Source: Roseiarcus sp050013275 | GTDB lineage: Bacteria > Pseudomonadota > Alphaproteobacteria > Rhizobiales > Beijerinckiaceae | Reading direction: 5' to 3' | DNA length: 64,000 bases | NCBI GenBank assembly: GCA_050013275.1 | Contig: JBEKFO010000001.1 | Coordinates: 5,163 to 69,162 of the forward strand | In this document: positions 45,192-54,215 of the stretch, piece by piece | Numbering within the stretch: the first letter of the stretch is position 1 | Layout of the letters: every line of letters starts with the position of its first letter | Translations under genes and position numbers: made by a program | The notes under the pieces: model-generated | Told to the model about the DNA's origin: nothing | What the model saw: only the letters and a program-made list of their open reading frames with translations | The model's database searches: none

Positions 45192-46483
45192 CCTCTTCGG
45201 CGGCCAGCGTCCCGACCGTTCAGGGCGACGCCGTTCCGTGGCGCGCGATCGCCTTCGTCGCCGCCTTGTCTCTGGCCTGGATCACGTTGCAACCCTTCGC
45301 CGATCTTGGCGCGGAGGACGCGCTCGATCTCGGCGCCGGCCGCGAGATCGCGACCTACTTCGCCTTCGCCGCGTGCGCGGCGCTTTGCCTCCATTTGGCG
45401 GCGTCGACGGATCGCCCCGCCCTCCGACGTCTCGCCAATCCGGCCTTTGTCGCGCTGGCAGTATGGGTCGCCATCAGTTGCGCGACCTCGCAAGACGTCG
45501 CGACGTCGCTGAAACGCGCCGCGCTATGCGGCTTTGTCGCCGTCGTCGCCGCCGCCTTGCCGCTGCTGCCGCGCGGACGCATGCACCTGGCGACCATGTT
45601 CGGCGTCGCCGCCGGCGCGCTCCTCGCGCTATCCTATTTCGGCGTGATCTTCATGCCGCAATACGCCGTCCACCAGGCGAGCGACCTCGGCGAACCGGCG
45701 CTGGCGGGCGACTGGCGCGGCGTGTTCGGCCACAAGAACCTGGCGAGCGCCGTATTCGTCTTCGTCGCCTTCATCGGCATTTACGTCGCGCGCGCCGGAC
45801 GCGCCGTCGCGGGCGTCGTCATTACCGCCCTCTCGTTGCTGTTCGTGGTCTTCGCCAACGGCAAGACCGAGAACTTGCTGTGGGCGCCGACGCTCGCCGT
45901 TTCCTTGTTCGCCGCGCGTTACGGCGCCGGATGGGCGTGGCGCGTCGCGGCCATCGCGCCCTTCGCCGCGCTCAACGCGTTGGGCGTCGGCTCGGTGATC
46001 GTCGCGCCGATCGGATCGCTGGTGGCGAGCCTCCCGGTCGACCCGACGTTCACCGGCCGCGTCGACGTCTGGCGCTACGCGCTGGACAAGCTCGCCGAGC
46101 ATCCCTTGCTCGGCTACGGGTTCGACGCATTCTGGAACACCGAATCGGTCCGTTTCGGAACCGACAGTTCAACCGCCTGGGTCGCCGGCGCCGCGCATGC
46201 GCACAACGGCTTGGTCGACGTCGCGATGTCGATGGGCGTTCCCGGCGTCGCTCTGGCGCTGTGGGCTTTCCTCGTCCAACCGCTCGCCGACATCGGCAAA
46301 GCCGCCAAAAGCGGCGCCGACCCGGCGCTGATGACGTTGCTGACGCAAATCTGGCTGTTCGGCCTTTATGTTTCGTCGCTCGAGTCGTTCCTGTTCGATC
46401 GCGCCGACCCGATCTGGTTCACCTTCCTGTTCGCGGTGTTCGCTCTGCGCTATGTCGCGAGTTTTCGGACGTCGCCGCAATGA
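45188..46483 (+). CDS. Wzy/ExoQ-like polysaccharide polymerase or O-antigen ligase family protein
   Basis: A 431-residue protein with about ten to twelve hydrophobic segments. Landmarks of the ExoQ/Wzy_C family: RGVFGHKNLAS (about 178-188), the large periplasmic loop with FTGRVDVWRYALD, GYGFDAFW (about 309) and AHNGLVDVAMSMG (about 337). It would polymerise repeat units on the periplasmic face. ATG 45188 overlaps the previous stop (ATGA) and its own stop overlaps the next ATG, so the three genes are translationally coupled. Confidence 0.85.
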   Translation: MTSSAASVPTVQGDAVPWRAIAFVAALSLAWITLQPFADLGAEDALDLGAGREIATYFAFAACAALCLHLAASTDRPALRRLANPAFVALAVWVAISCATSQDVATSLKRAALCGFVAVVAAALPLLPRGRMHLATMFGVAAGALLALSYFGVIFMPQYAVHQASDLGEPALAGDWRGVFGHKNLASAVFVFVAFIGIYVARAGRAVAGVVITALSLLFVVFANGKTENLLWAPTLAVSLFAARYGAGWAWRVAAIAPFAALNALGVGSVIVAPIGSLVASLPVDPTFTGRVDVWRYALDKLAEHPLLGYGFDAFWNTESVRFGTDSSTAWVAGAAHAHNGLVDVAMSMGVPGVALALWAFLVQPLADIGKAAKSGADPALMTLLTQIWLFGLYVSSLESFLFDRADPIWFTFLFAVFALRYVASFRTSPQ

Positions 46484-47577
46484 CGCCGCCGTCCGCCGCA
46501 AGCCGCGGTTTCGTCGTCTCTCTCATATCGCCGTCGAGAACGCCTTGCGGAGTCGAGACGTTCGCGCGCGGCCTCGCGCGCGCTACAGGCGAACTCGGCC
46601 TCGACTCGCGGACCCTCGCGGTCGCAGGGCGACGGGGCGAGGCGGCGGAGCTTTGGCGCGGCTTGGCCGGCGCTGGCGCGCTCATCGTCAATCTGCCGGT
46701 GGTGGCGTGGAAGAGGGCCTTGCTGACGCCGCTCATCGCGCTGGCGATCGCCCGATTGCGCGGCGCGCGGACCATCGTCGTCTTGCACGAATGGGCGGAT
46801 CTGCATCCCCTGCGCCGCGCTTTCGTCTCCGCCTATCTCCTGTTGGCGCAAGTCGTTCTGTTCTCGTCGCCGACGGTGCGCGACCAATTCTTGTCGAGCC
46901 CGGCCGGATGGCTGCCCTTCGTCTTGGGCCTTGCGCCGATCCCGCCCAATATCGCGCCGCCGATAGCGCGCCTGCGCTCTGCCGCCGTCGCTCGAGTCGA
47001 GGCGGAGCGCGCCAAAGGGCGCCTCGTTCTCGGCCATTTCGGCTCGATCTATCCCAAGAAGCAATCGACCTTCGCGCTCGAAGTCGCGCGCGCCCTGCAG
47101 GCGATGAATCGCAGCGTCTTCGTCGTCTTCGTCGGCGGCTTCGTCAGAGCGAGCGACGACGTCGAAAGCCAATTCTTCGCGCGGGTCCGAGAACTCGGCC
47201 TCGAAGAGTCGATCATGGTCACCGGCTATGTCGAATCGGATGCGGAAATCTTCGCGCTTTTCGACGCGGTCGACGTGTTCCTCTATTCGTTTGCGGAAGG
47301 GTTGACCTCACGGCGCGGCAGCGTGCTGACCTGCCTGGAGTCGGGGCGTCCGGTCATCGTCAACGCCCCAAAGAGGGAAGGCGAGTTCGCCCACCATGCC
47401 GTCTTTCGCCGCCTGATCGCCCAGGGCGCGCTCCGGTTCGCGCCCACCGACGCCGCGCCCGCCGATTTCGCCCGAGCGATCGGCGCGATGGACGTCGCCT
47501 CTCGCGCCGTCGCGCCTGAGATATTCGCGCCGGCGTGGCGTGACGCCGCGGCCGCGTTGCGCGCCGTCTTGACGTGA
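46480..47577 (+). CDS. GT4-like (GT-B) glycosyltransferase
   Basis: A 365-residue GT-B protein. Start MTPPSAASRGFVVSLISPS, then PCGVETFARGLARA, HEWADLHPLRRA, GHFGSIYPKKQSTFALEVA at the beginning of the donor domain, and EGLTSRRGSVLTCLESGRPVI replacing the usual E-x7-E region. The weak match to that motif makes the donor uncertain. ATG 46480 overlaps the Wzy stop as ATGA. It converges with the PCP gene with ten bases between. Confidence 0.8.
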   Translation: MTPPSAASRGFVVSLISPSRTPCGVETFARGLARATGELGLDSRTLAVAGRRGEAAELWRGLAGAGALIVNLPVVAWKRALLTPLIALAIARLRGARTIVVLHEWADLHPLRRAFVSAYLLLAQVVLFSSPTVRDQFLSSPAGWLPFVLGLAPIPPNIAPPIARLRSAAVARVEAERAKGRLVLGHFGSIYPKKQSTFALEVARALQAMNRSVFVVFVGGFVRASDDVESQFFARVRELGLEESIMVTGYVESDAEIFALFDAVDVFLYSFAEGLTSRRGSVLTCLESGRPVIVNAPKREGEFAHHAVFRRLIAQGALRFAPTDAAPADFARAIGAMDVASRAVAPEIFAPAWRDAAAALRAVLT

Positions 47578-47587
47578 ACGAAGGGCC

Positions 47588-49783
47588 TCAGGCTCGCTTC
47601 TGTTGCGCGGGACTGGTCGGCTCGTAGCGCACGAGGGCGCGCGCGGCGACGCCCGCTTTGGCGAGCGCCCTCCCCAGCGACTGCGCGCCGGCGTCACCGG
47701 GCGTTTCTTCAAACGCGACGACCTCGTCGACCATCTCGAGCACCCGCTGCGCGCAGCGGTCGTCCGGATCGGGTCCGTCGCAAATGATCAGTTCGACAGC
47801 CTCATCGCGCAGGCGCGTGAGGGAGCGCAACAGTTCGTCGGGACGCATGCGCCCGATTTCGGCGTCGAAACCCTTGGGCAAAGCAAGCAACACTCGATTG
47901 CCGGCGAGATAGAACGCGCCCTGGTTGAGGATCGGCGTCTGCGTGGCGCGGCGGACGGCGCGCGTGAGCTTGGCGTTGCGCTCGGCCGCGTCGATCAAGG
48001 CGACGCGCACGCCGCGGCGCGCCGCGCACAGCGTCAGATTGATCGCCAGGGAGGTGCGAAGCCCGTCGCCGTTCGGGCCGGCGACGGCGAAAGCGACAGC
48101 GCGCCGCGGGCCTTGGCCGGGGCTGTCGGCTAGACCGAGTTCGTCGAGGATCGCGTCGAATTCGACGCCGTCGGCGCCGACCGACAGCGCCGGGAAGCCG
48201 AGTCCGGCGAGGTCCAGGCGGTCGATGGATTGCGGCCGTTGCGCCGTCACCAGTCGCGATCGCGAGGTGACGATGAAAGTCGCGGGCGCCGGCGCTACCG
48301 CCGCGTTCGCCTCGCGCTCGGGTTCCGCGGCCGAGGCGTCGGGCGGCGCCAGCGCGCCGCCGCGCTCGCGCGCGAATGCGCCGGCGACGCCGAGCCCCAG
48401 GCCGAGCAGCAGTCCGACGCTCGCCATCAGGGCCCCGCTCGGCGGAAAGGCGCGAGACTTGGGAGCGGTGGCGAGCGAAATGATCCGCGTTCGCGACGGT
48501 TCGACCTGCTGGATCTCGCCGGCTTCGCGCGAGCGCGTAACGAACAATTCATAGACGCTGCGCGCCGCGTCGGCCTGGCGTTCGAGATCGCGCAGCCCGA
48601 CCGAACTCTGGCCGTTGGCGTCCGTCTGCGTCTTCAAGTCGTCGAGCTGGCGGCTGAGCGACGCCTCGATTCGCTTCGCATTCTCGTACTCGATGCGTTG
48701 GCTCTCGGCGAAGCGGTTCAATTCGGCGTCGACCGCGGCGTCAGCGGCGCCGGCCTGCGCTTTGGCGTCGATCACCTGCGGATGGCGAGGGCCGAGTTCG
48801 GCCGTGAGGTCGGCGAGGCGCTGGCGCGCCAGCGCCTGCTGGGCTCGCAATGCGGCCAGACTCGTGGACGTGATCTGAGAGGCGAGCGCCGCGACGTCGC
48901 CGCCGGGCCGGTGAGCCTTCTCGATCTGGTCGAGACGCGAACGCGCCTCCGCCGCCTTGGTGCGCGCGATCGTCATCTGCGCGTTCACGTCTCTGAGCTG
49001 CTGTTCGGTGACGAGGAGATCGCGGGTTCCGACCAGCCCATTGGCGGCCTTGAAGTCTTCGACCTTCTTTTCCGCGTCGAGGACGCGCTTGCGCAACGCC
49101 TCGAGCCGCGCCGCCAGCGAGGCCTCGGTTTGGCGCGAGACGTCCGTTTGCCACGACGACGAGACGTCGATGTAGGCGCGCGCAGTGGCGTTGGCGAGTT
49201 CGGCGGCCCTCGTCGGATCGCGGTCGGCGACCGAGAGATCGATGATGAACGTCCGTTCGGGCCGCTTGACCTGAATTCGGTTCCCGAGAGCGGCCGCGGC
49301 GGCGGTCACGCGGTCCGCAGGACTCGGCGAGGAACCGAAAAAGGCAGGGAACCGCCAAGCGGCGACAAAATCCGGGTCGGCGTCGAGCTTTTCGTCCGCC
49401 ACGACGCGCTCGAGCACCGCGCGCGAGGCGATGATCAGACCCTGGCTCTCGACATAGTTGATGAAGCCGTTGGAATCTTGCCCCGGCGCGGGCATGTCCT
49501 TGCCGGCGCCGGGAAGGACGCCGGGATCGACGTAGATCTGCGTGACCGCGACATAGCGCTGCGGCAGCGCCTTCGAGGCGACGAAGCCGAGCAGCGCGCA
49601 GGCCAACGCGCAACCGAGCGTGAAGGCCTTATGGCGTTTGGCGGCGGCGACGGCCGCGAGCGCGCGAGCGCGCGCGCCGCCGGCCGGCGGCGGCCGCGCT
49701 TCGCCGCCGCTCGTTTCGGCAGCCGTGAGGCCGTATTCGAACATAAACTGCCTATCCGCCGGTTTCGATCGCGCGGGGTGCAT
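47588..49783 (-). CDS. Polysaccharide co-polymerase with degenerate BY-kinase domain (ExoP/GumC-like)
   Basis: A 731-residue PCP-2a-type protein controlling chain length with Wzy. Residues to about 55 are cytosolic, a first membrane segment lies near FTLGCALACALLGFVA, a Wzz domain starts with YVAVTQIYVDP, a long coiled coil follows, and a second membrane segment is LMASVGLLLGLGLGVAGAF. The cytosolic C-terminal part looks like a tyrosine-kinase fold, but the Walker A region reads GPNGDGLRTS, lacking the lysine. Walker A' is reduced to ALIDAAERN, and no tyrosine cluster ends the chain. It should not autophosphorylate. Starts at 49783, 49744 and 49924 are possible; 49783 has GGGACAGG close by. 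Confidence 0.84.
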   Translation of the reverse strand: MHPARSKPADRQFMFEYGLTAAETSGGEARPPPAGGARARALAAVAAAKRHKAFTLGCALACALLGFVASKALPQRYVAVTQIYVDPGVLPGAGKDMPAPGQDSNGFINYVESQGLIIASRAVLERVVADEKLDADPDFVAAWRFPAFFGSSPSPADRVTAAAAALGNRIQVKRPERTFIIDLSVADRDPTRAAELANATARAYIDVSSSWQTDVSRQTEASLAARLEALRKRVLDAEKKVEDFKAANGLVGTRDLLVTEQQLRDVNAQMTIARTKAAEARSRLDQIEKAHRPGGDVAALASQITSTSLAALRAQQALARQRLADLTAELGPRHPQVIDAKAQAGAADAAVDAELNRFAESQRIEYENAKRIEASLSRQLDDLKTQTDANGQSSVGLRDLERQADAARSVYELFVTRSREAGEIQQVEPSRTRIISLATAPKSRAFPPSGALMASVGLLLGLGLGVAGAFARERGGALAPPDASAAEPEREANAAVAPAPATFIVTSRSRLVTAQRPQSIDRLDLAGLGFPALSVGADGVEFDAILDELGLADSPGQGPRRAVAFAVAGPNGDGLRTSLAINLTLCAARRGVRVALIDAAERNAKLTRAVRRATQTPILNQGAFYLAGNRVLLALPKGFDAEIGRMRPDELLRSLTRLRDEAVELIICDGPDPDDRCAQRVLEMVDEVVAFEETPGDAGAQSLGRALAKAGVAARALVRYEPTSPAQQKRA

Positions 49784-49995
49784 GCCTGTCCCGTCGCTCG
49801 CGCTGGTGCGCCGATTGTCATTGATCTTGGTTAACGAATGGTCAGAATCGCCGCCGACAAGAGTTCGCCGCGCCGGCCGCGCCTTCGCCGGCGAAAGGGA
49901 GGTCCGCATGGCGCTATCGAGCAACCGCGAAAGCGGGGCGGCCCGGATGGCCTCAATCTTGCGTCATTGCAAGACAGAATAGTCAGGGTTCCGTT

Positions 49996-50958
49996 TTGAG
50001 ACGCAGCGGCCCCCATCGTCGAGACGCCCGGAGCGAACCTTTGCCAAGTCCCGTCGCACCCGTTACGCCGAGCCGCCGAGGCGATTTCGACGGGACGATC
50101 GCGGCCGAGGCGAATCCAAGGGCCGCTGTTCTTTGGTCGTGGCGCCTAGCGGCGGCGGCCTTCGCGCTGGCGGCCCTCGCCGGTCCGGTCGGCGCCGCGT
50201 CGTCCGGCCTGCGCCTCGTCCACGCCGAGGATTTTTCCACGGCCAAGGATTTCGATCCCGCGTTCTGGATCGCGGAGACCGGCTTCTTCCGCAATAGGGA
50301 AGCGCAGTATTATCGCCCGGAGAACGTCGGCGTGCAGGACGGCGCCCTCGTGCTCGAGGGCAGGCGCGAAAGCGCGCTCAACGCCGATTACAGCGCCGAC
50401 GGCGCCGACTGGCTGACGACGACGCGAAGCGCGGAATACACGTCCGGCAGCATCGTCAGCCGCGACGCTTTCACCTTCGGCGTATTCGAAGTGGTCGCGC
50501 GCCTGCCGCAGGGCGCCGGCGACTGGCCGGCGATCTGGCTGGTTAACGAGCAGGGGCTGCCGTATCGCGAGATCGATTTGGTCGAGGCGGTCGGAAACCT
50601 CCCAGGTAGGACGTGGACGACGATCCACGCCGGACCCGATCAGCGCAGCCTGAAGACCTGGCAGGCCGAGACGCCCATGCCAGGCCTCGAACGAGACTTT
50701 CACACTTACCGGCTCGAATGGCGCAAGGATTCGATCGCGGTCGCGATCGACGGGCGCGACGTGCTCACAATGAACCCCGAAGAGGCCCATAGGGACGGCG
50801 TCGACCCGCTGCGCGCGCCGATGCATTTGCGAGTCAACCTCGCGCTCGGCGGCTCCTGGGGCGGCAGAATCGACGACGACGCGCTACCTGCCCGGCTCGA
50901 AGTCAGATCGATCAAGATTTGGAGCGTCGAGCCGCAGACCTCGACGAGCTCCGACTGA
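49996..50958 (+). CDS. Secreted GH16 endo-beta-glycanase (ExoK-like)
   Basis: A 320-residue glycoside hydrolase with an internal secretion signal (WRLAAAAFALAALAGPVGA, about 49-67) behind a long basic leader. The catalytic motif E-x-D-x-x-E is intact as EIDLVE (about 192-197). FGVFEVVARLPQG and NLALGGSWGG flank it as in the family. It probably trims nascent exopolysaccharide in the periplasm or outside. The start is TTG at 49996 with an AGGG upstream; the long leader suggests that the true start may lie a little further in. It diverges from the PCP gene. Confidence 0.88.
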   Translation: MRRSGPHRRDARSEPLPSPVAPVTPSRRGDFDGTIAAEANPRAAVLWSWRLAAAAFALAALAGPVGAASSGLRLVHAEDFSTAKDFDPAFWIAETGFFRNREAQYYRPENVGVQDGALVLEGRRESALNADYSADGADWLTTTRSAEYTSGSIVSRDAFTFGVFEVVARLPQGAGDWPAIWLVNEQGLPYREIDLVEAVGNLPGRTWTTIHAGPDQRSLKTWQAETPMPGLERDFHTYRLEWRKDSIAVAIDGRDVLTMNPEEAHRDGVDPLRAPMHLRVNLALGGSWGGRIDDDALPARLEVRSIKIWSVEPQTSTSSD

Positions 50959-51133
50959 CGCCGATGGCTTCGAATTCCCAAGCGAACCAACCTGGTCCAG
51001 CGAACGGGCGACGCGAGAGCGGCGTCCCCAGAGTCGTTGCGCCGCGACGCCGCGTTGACGGCTCAGAATCCGCGGCTAAAGGAGAGATCCGGATAATGGG
51101 GCGGCGAGCGGAATTCGACGGGACGATGCGGCC

Positions 51134-51889
51134 ATGACGATCCTGCAAAAAATGAAAGACGCCGCGATCCGCGCGGGACTCGAGCCTTGGCTCCGGCCGG
51201 TTTCCGATTTCTTGGTGGGCCGCAAATTCGATCAGGACGATCCCGCGGCGTTCCGGCTGATCGAGGGCCTGCCGCAGGACGCGATCTGCGTCGACGTCGG
51301 CTGCCACAAGGGAAAGTTTTTGGACGCCATGCGGCGCGCCGCGCCGAACGGGCGCTTCTTCGCTTTTGAGCCGATTCCGTATCTCTACGAGCTGTTGAAA
51401 TCCAAGTATCGCGCCGACGCTCGCGTGCGGGTGTTCAATTACGCGCTCTCGTCGCACGACGGCGAGGCGACGTTCTACGTCAATGAACGCGATATGGGGC
51501 TCAGCGGCTTGAGCGAGCGGCGCGAGCGCTTGGGCGACGACCCATTGACCAAGGTCGGCGCAGTCGTGCGAACGCTCGACGGCGTCCTCGGCGATCAGCG
51601 CGTCGATTTCATCAAGATCGATGTCGAGGGCGCCGAATTCGACGTGCTGCAAGGCGCGCGAGCAATCCTTGCGCGATGCCGGCCTCGTATCCTTTTTGAG
51701 TTCGGTCGCGGCGGCGCCGAGTATTTCGGCGTCTCCGCCGACGCCATGTTTCAATTGTTCGATCGCGCCGGTTACGACCTCTTCACGCTCGACAATTTGG
51801 CTCGGGACAGCGCGCTGACCGCCGCGGCGTTCGGGGCCTGCTTCGAACGGAACACAAATTACAATTTCCTCGCGGCGCCCCGCCGATAA
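51134..51889 (+). CDS. FkbM-family SAM-dependent methyltransferase
   Basis: A 251-residue methyltransferase with the FkbM pattern: CVDVGCHKGKFLDAM (SAM motif I, about 52-66), FFAFEPIPYLYELL, DFIKIDVEGAEFDVLQGA (about 159-176) and RPRILFEFG. These enzymes O-methylate sugars or polyketides. Placed between the GH16 and Wzx genes, glycan O-methylation is likely. It lies 175 bases after GH16 and converges on the flippase gene. Confidence 0.88.
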   Translation: MTILQKMKDAAIRAGLEPWLRPVSDFLVGRKFDQDDPAAFRLIEGLPQDAICVDVGCHKGKFLDAMRRAAPNGRFFAFEPIPYLYELLKSKYRADARVRVFNYALSSHDGEATFYVNERDMGLSGLSERRERLGDDPLTKVGAVVRTLDGVLGDQRVDFIKIDVEGAEFDVLQGARAILARCRPRILFEFGRGGAEYFGVSADAMFQLFDRAGYDLFTLDNLARDSALTAAAFGACFERNTNYNFLAAPRR

Positions 51890-51917
51890 GCGCTGCGGCC
51901 GGCCCGGCTTCTCGAAT

Positions 51918-53402
51918 TCATCGCTTGGTCGCGGCGAGCTTCGCCGCCGCGCGATGCGCCCTGCGGCCGAGCTGCGCGCAGCCCCACTGAAGCAGCTTCG
52001 GAGTGAATCTGCGAGAGACGGCGCGTAGATCGCCGATGTTCAAGAACCAAGCCGCCGCAGCGTAGATCGCGACTCCGCCCGGCACGAGGACGACGAGCGA
52101 AGCCGGACCGAGCGGCGCGGCGAATTTCTCCAGAAGGGCGACGGCGAGCCCCATCGCCGCCGTCGCGGCGACGACGCGCGCGATCCGGCGCAACGGAAAG
52201 GGCATCGGAAAGGCGAAGCGGCTCAGCAGCGCCGCGTTGAGACAGCCGAAGATTTCCGTCGCCAGCCGCCCCCAGACAGCGCCCATCACCCCGAAACGGC
52301 TGATCAGCACGTACGAGGCGACGACGTTCCAGACGATGATCGAGCTCGTGTTCGCCAGATAGAAGCCGGTGCGATTGGAAAGCAGAAAGCTGGTATGGAA
52401 ATATTGCTGGGTCAGGATCTGGAACAGCAGCGCCGCGGCGAAAACGGGCATCGCGGCGTGCGAGACCACGCGAAAATTCGGCCCGAGCACGAGATCGGCG
52501 ACGTGCGGCGCGACGATGCCGAGGCCGACACACGCCGGCAGCGTCGCCGCGAGCAGAATTTCCAGGTATTTTGCAAGATGCGCGCGCGCGGCTCGCTCGC
52601 CCTCGGTCGCGAGCAACCGCACGGTCATCGGCACAAAGGCCGTAGCGATGCTGATCGCGGGAATGATCAGGCTCTGGCGGACGATGTCGAGGCTGGCGCC
52701 GAATTGGCCGGCGGCGGCGACGTCGGCCAGATTGGCGAGCAGAAATCGGTCGGTCATTGCCGACAGCGTGAGGAGCGACAGCGAGATCGTGAGCGGAAAC
52801 CCGTTGGCGACGATCTCGACGAGACGCGCGGCGTCGAAACGCGGTCGCGTTGCGCCCCAGGCCGTGCGCCAGAAGCTCAGCGTCGCCAGCAAGTAGCCGA
52901 TCGACATCGCGGCCAAGAGCAAGGCGCCGGTCCTGCCGAACAGCATCGAAGCGATCCCCAGGCCCGAGACGAGCACGGCGCGAGCGACCGTGCCGTGCAG
53001 AAAACTCGCCGCCTTCTGTTCGGCGCGCAGCAGTTCCTGGCTCGTGTCGTAAAGGACGACGGCGACAGTCATCCCGATCGAAGCGATCGCCACCCCCGGC
53101 GCCAAATTGGCGAGACGCGCCGCGACGTAGCCGAGCGGCAAGACCAGAGCGCACAGAAGCAAGGCCGCCAGCGCCGAGGGACGCATGTCGGTCCCGTCGC
53201 CGCGCGCCTGCTCGCGCAGGATCGAAAGCTTGATGGCGCTGGAGAGAAACGTCGCAAAGAACGTCGCGAAGGCGAAGCCGAGGAGATAGTCGCCGAACCC
53301 GTCGGCAGCGAAGAACCGCGTGAAGACGACGACGTTAACCAAGCCGAACACGGCCGAGAACGCGTTCGCCAGAAAGTAGAACGCGGTGTGCCTGGCCAGC
53401 AT
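51918..53402 (-). CDS. Wzx-type polysaccharide flippase (MATE/MVF-like, ExoT-like)
   Basis: A 494-residue membrane protein with about 12-14 hydrophobic segments. It starts MLARHTAFYFLANAFSAVFG and has GFPLTISLSLLTLSAMTDRF and GQFGASLDIVRQSL in the middle, typical of oligosaccharide flippases. It would move lipid-linked repeat units across the inner membrane for the Wzy polymerase. ATG 53402 is chosen; the frame extends far upstream to 54164 without similarity, across the divergent promoter and an opposite-strand gene. Confidence 0.88.
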   Translation of the reverse strand: MLARHTAFYFLANAFSAVFGLVNVVVFTRFFAADGFGDYLLGFAFATFFATFLSSAIKLSILREQARGDGTDMRPSALAALLLCALVLPLGYVAARLANLAPGVAIASIGMTVAVVLYDTSQELLRAEQKAASFLHGTVARAVLVSGLGIASMLFGRTGALLLAAMSIGYLLATLSFWRTAWGATRPRFDAARLVEIVANGFPLTISLSLLTLSAMTDRFLLANLADVAAAGQFGASLDIVRQSLIIPAISIATAFVPMTVRLLATEGERAARAHLAKYLEILLAATLPACVGLGIVAPHVADLVLGPNFRVVSHAAMPVFAAALLFQILTQQYFHTSFLLSNRTGFYLANTSSIIVWNVVASYVLISRFGVMGAVWGRLATEIFGCLNAALLSRFAFPMPFPLRRIARVVAATAAMGLAVALLEKFAAPLGPASLVVLVPGGVAIYAAAAWFLNIGDLRAVSRRFTPKLLQWGCAQLGRRAHRAAAKLAATKR

Positions 53403-53711
53403 TAAGCAATTCCCAACTCGACGGCGCCCGCGTTCGACGCCTCCGTGACCCAAAGCGGTTCCGTCGACCCGTTTCGAAACGTTTCGACGATGCGTCGACC
53501 GTCGAGCAAGAAGCGCGCCGCCGTGTTTGCGACCGCGCCCTGCCCCCGCGGTTTCGCGCACGACTTTACCATTGTTCGACGATTTGGCCGGCTCTCCCCT
53601 GCATGTTGAGGGTTCGTTCACCAATTTCGGGTCAAATTGGCGCGTCAGTCTATGACGGCGTCCGCGCCGGCGCCGCGCTCGCCGCCGCCCGCCGTTCGAA
53701 CAGGACGTACC
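53403..53711. other. Divergent intergenic region with a palindrome
   Basis: About 310 bases between the divergent flippase and the CpaC-N-domain gene. It contains the perfect repeat CCAATTT-CGGGTC-AAATTGG at 53621-53640, 72 bases before the ATG at 53712, in operator position. No other clear element was seen. Confidence 0.5.
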
Positions 53712-54182
53712 ATGTCGTCTCGCGTTTTGCTTTTCCTCGCCTTCGCCGCCGGGCTCGGGCTGAACTCGGCGGTCGCCGCCGAGGCGGCGGCTCCTCCCGA
53801 CGTGTTGAAGGTCACGCTCGATCAGGCCAGGGTGATGCAGATCCCTCCGGGGGTCAAAACGCTGGTCGTCGGCAATCCCGCGATCGCCGACGTGACGATG
53901 CTCAAGGGCGGCGGTGCGATGATCGTCACCGGCAAGGGATATGGCGAGACCAATCTGATTGCGCTCGACGGCCAGGGCAATATACTCGATGAGAAGCAGA
54001 TCGAGGTCGAACCGACGCGATCTGTCTTGGTCGTGCAACGGGGAAGCGACCGCGAGTCCTATTGGTGCAACCCGACCTGCATGCCCACGGTTCAGCTCGG
54101 CGATGAGAACAAGGCCTTCAGCGAAGCGAGCGGACAGATCGGCGCGCGCAATGCGCTCGCGCAAGGCGGCGGAGCGAAATAA
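53712..54182 (+). CDS. Secreted small protein with a pilus assembly (CpaC/RcpA) N-terminal domain
   Basis: A 156-residue protein with signal peptide SSRVLLFLAFAAGLGLNSAVAA. The rest is the N0/BON-like domain found at the start of CpaC secretins: VTLDQARVMQIPPGVKTLVV, NPAIADVTML, MIVTGKGYGETNLIALD and a final beta strand. The secretin core is absent, so it stands alone. The C-terminus has YWCNPTCMP (two cysteines) and a Gly-rich end. AGGA lies before the ATG at 53712. Function unknown; it may be a periplasmic adaptor. It precedes a DUF1499 gene by 33 bases. Confidence 0.82.
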   Translation: MSSRVLLFLAFAAGLGLNSAVAAEAAAPPDVLKVTLDQARVMQIPPGVKTLVVGNPAIADVTMLKGGGAMIVTGKGYGETNLIALDGQGNILDEKQIEVEPTRSVLVVQRGSDRESYWCNPTCMPTVQLGDENKAFSEASGQIGARNALAQGGGAK

Positions 54183-54215
54183 CGCGAGCCGCGCGGCGGC
54201 CAGCCGCGCCCGTCC

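Noticed and set aside
52395..53405. A 336-codon plus-strand frame opposite the flippase
   Set aside because: No family resemblance and highly charged composition; the minus-strand flippase is well supported.
53403..54164. Upstream extension of the flippase frame on the minus strand
   Set aside because: The extension crosses the opposite CpaC-N-domain gene and is not membrane-protein-like; ATG 53402 begins the conserved sequence.
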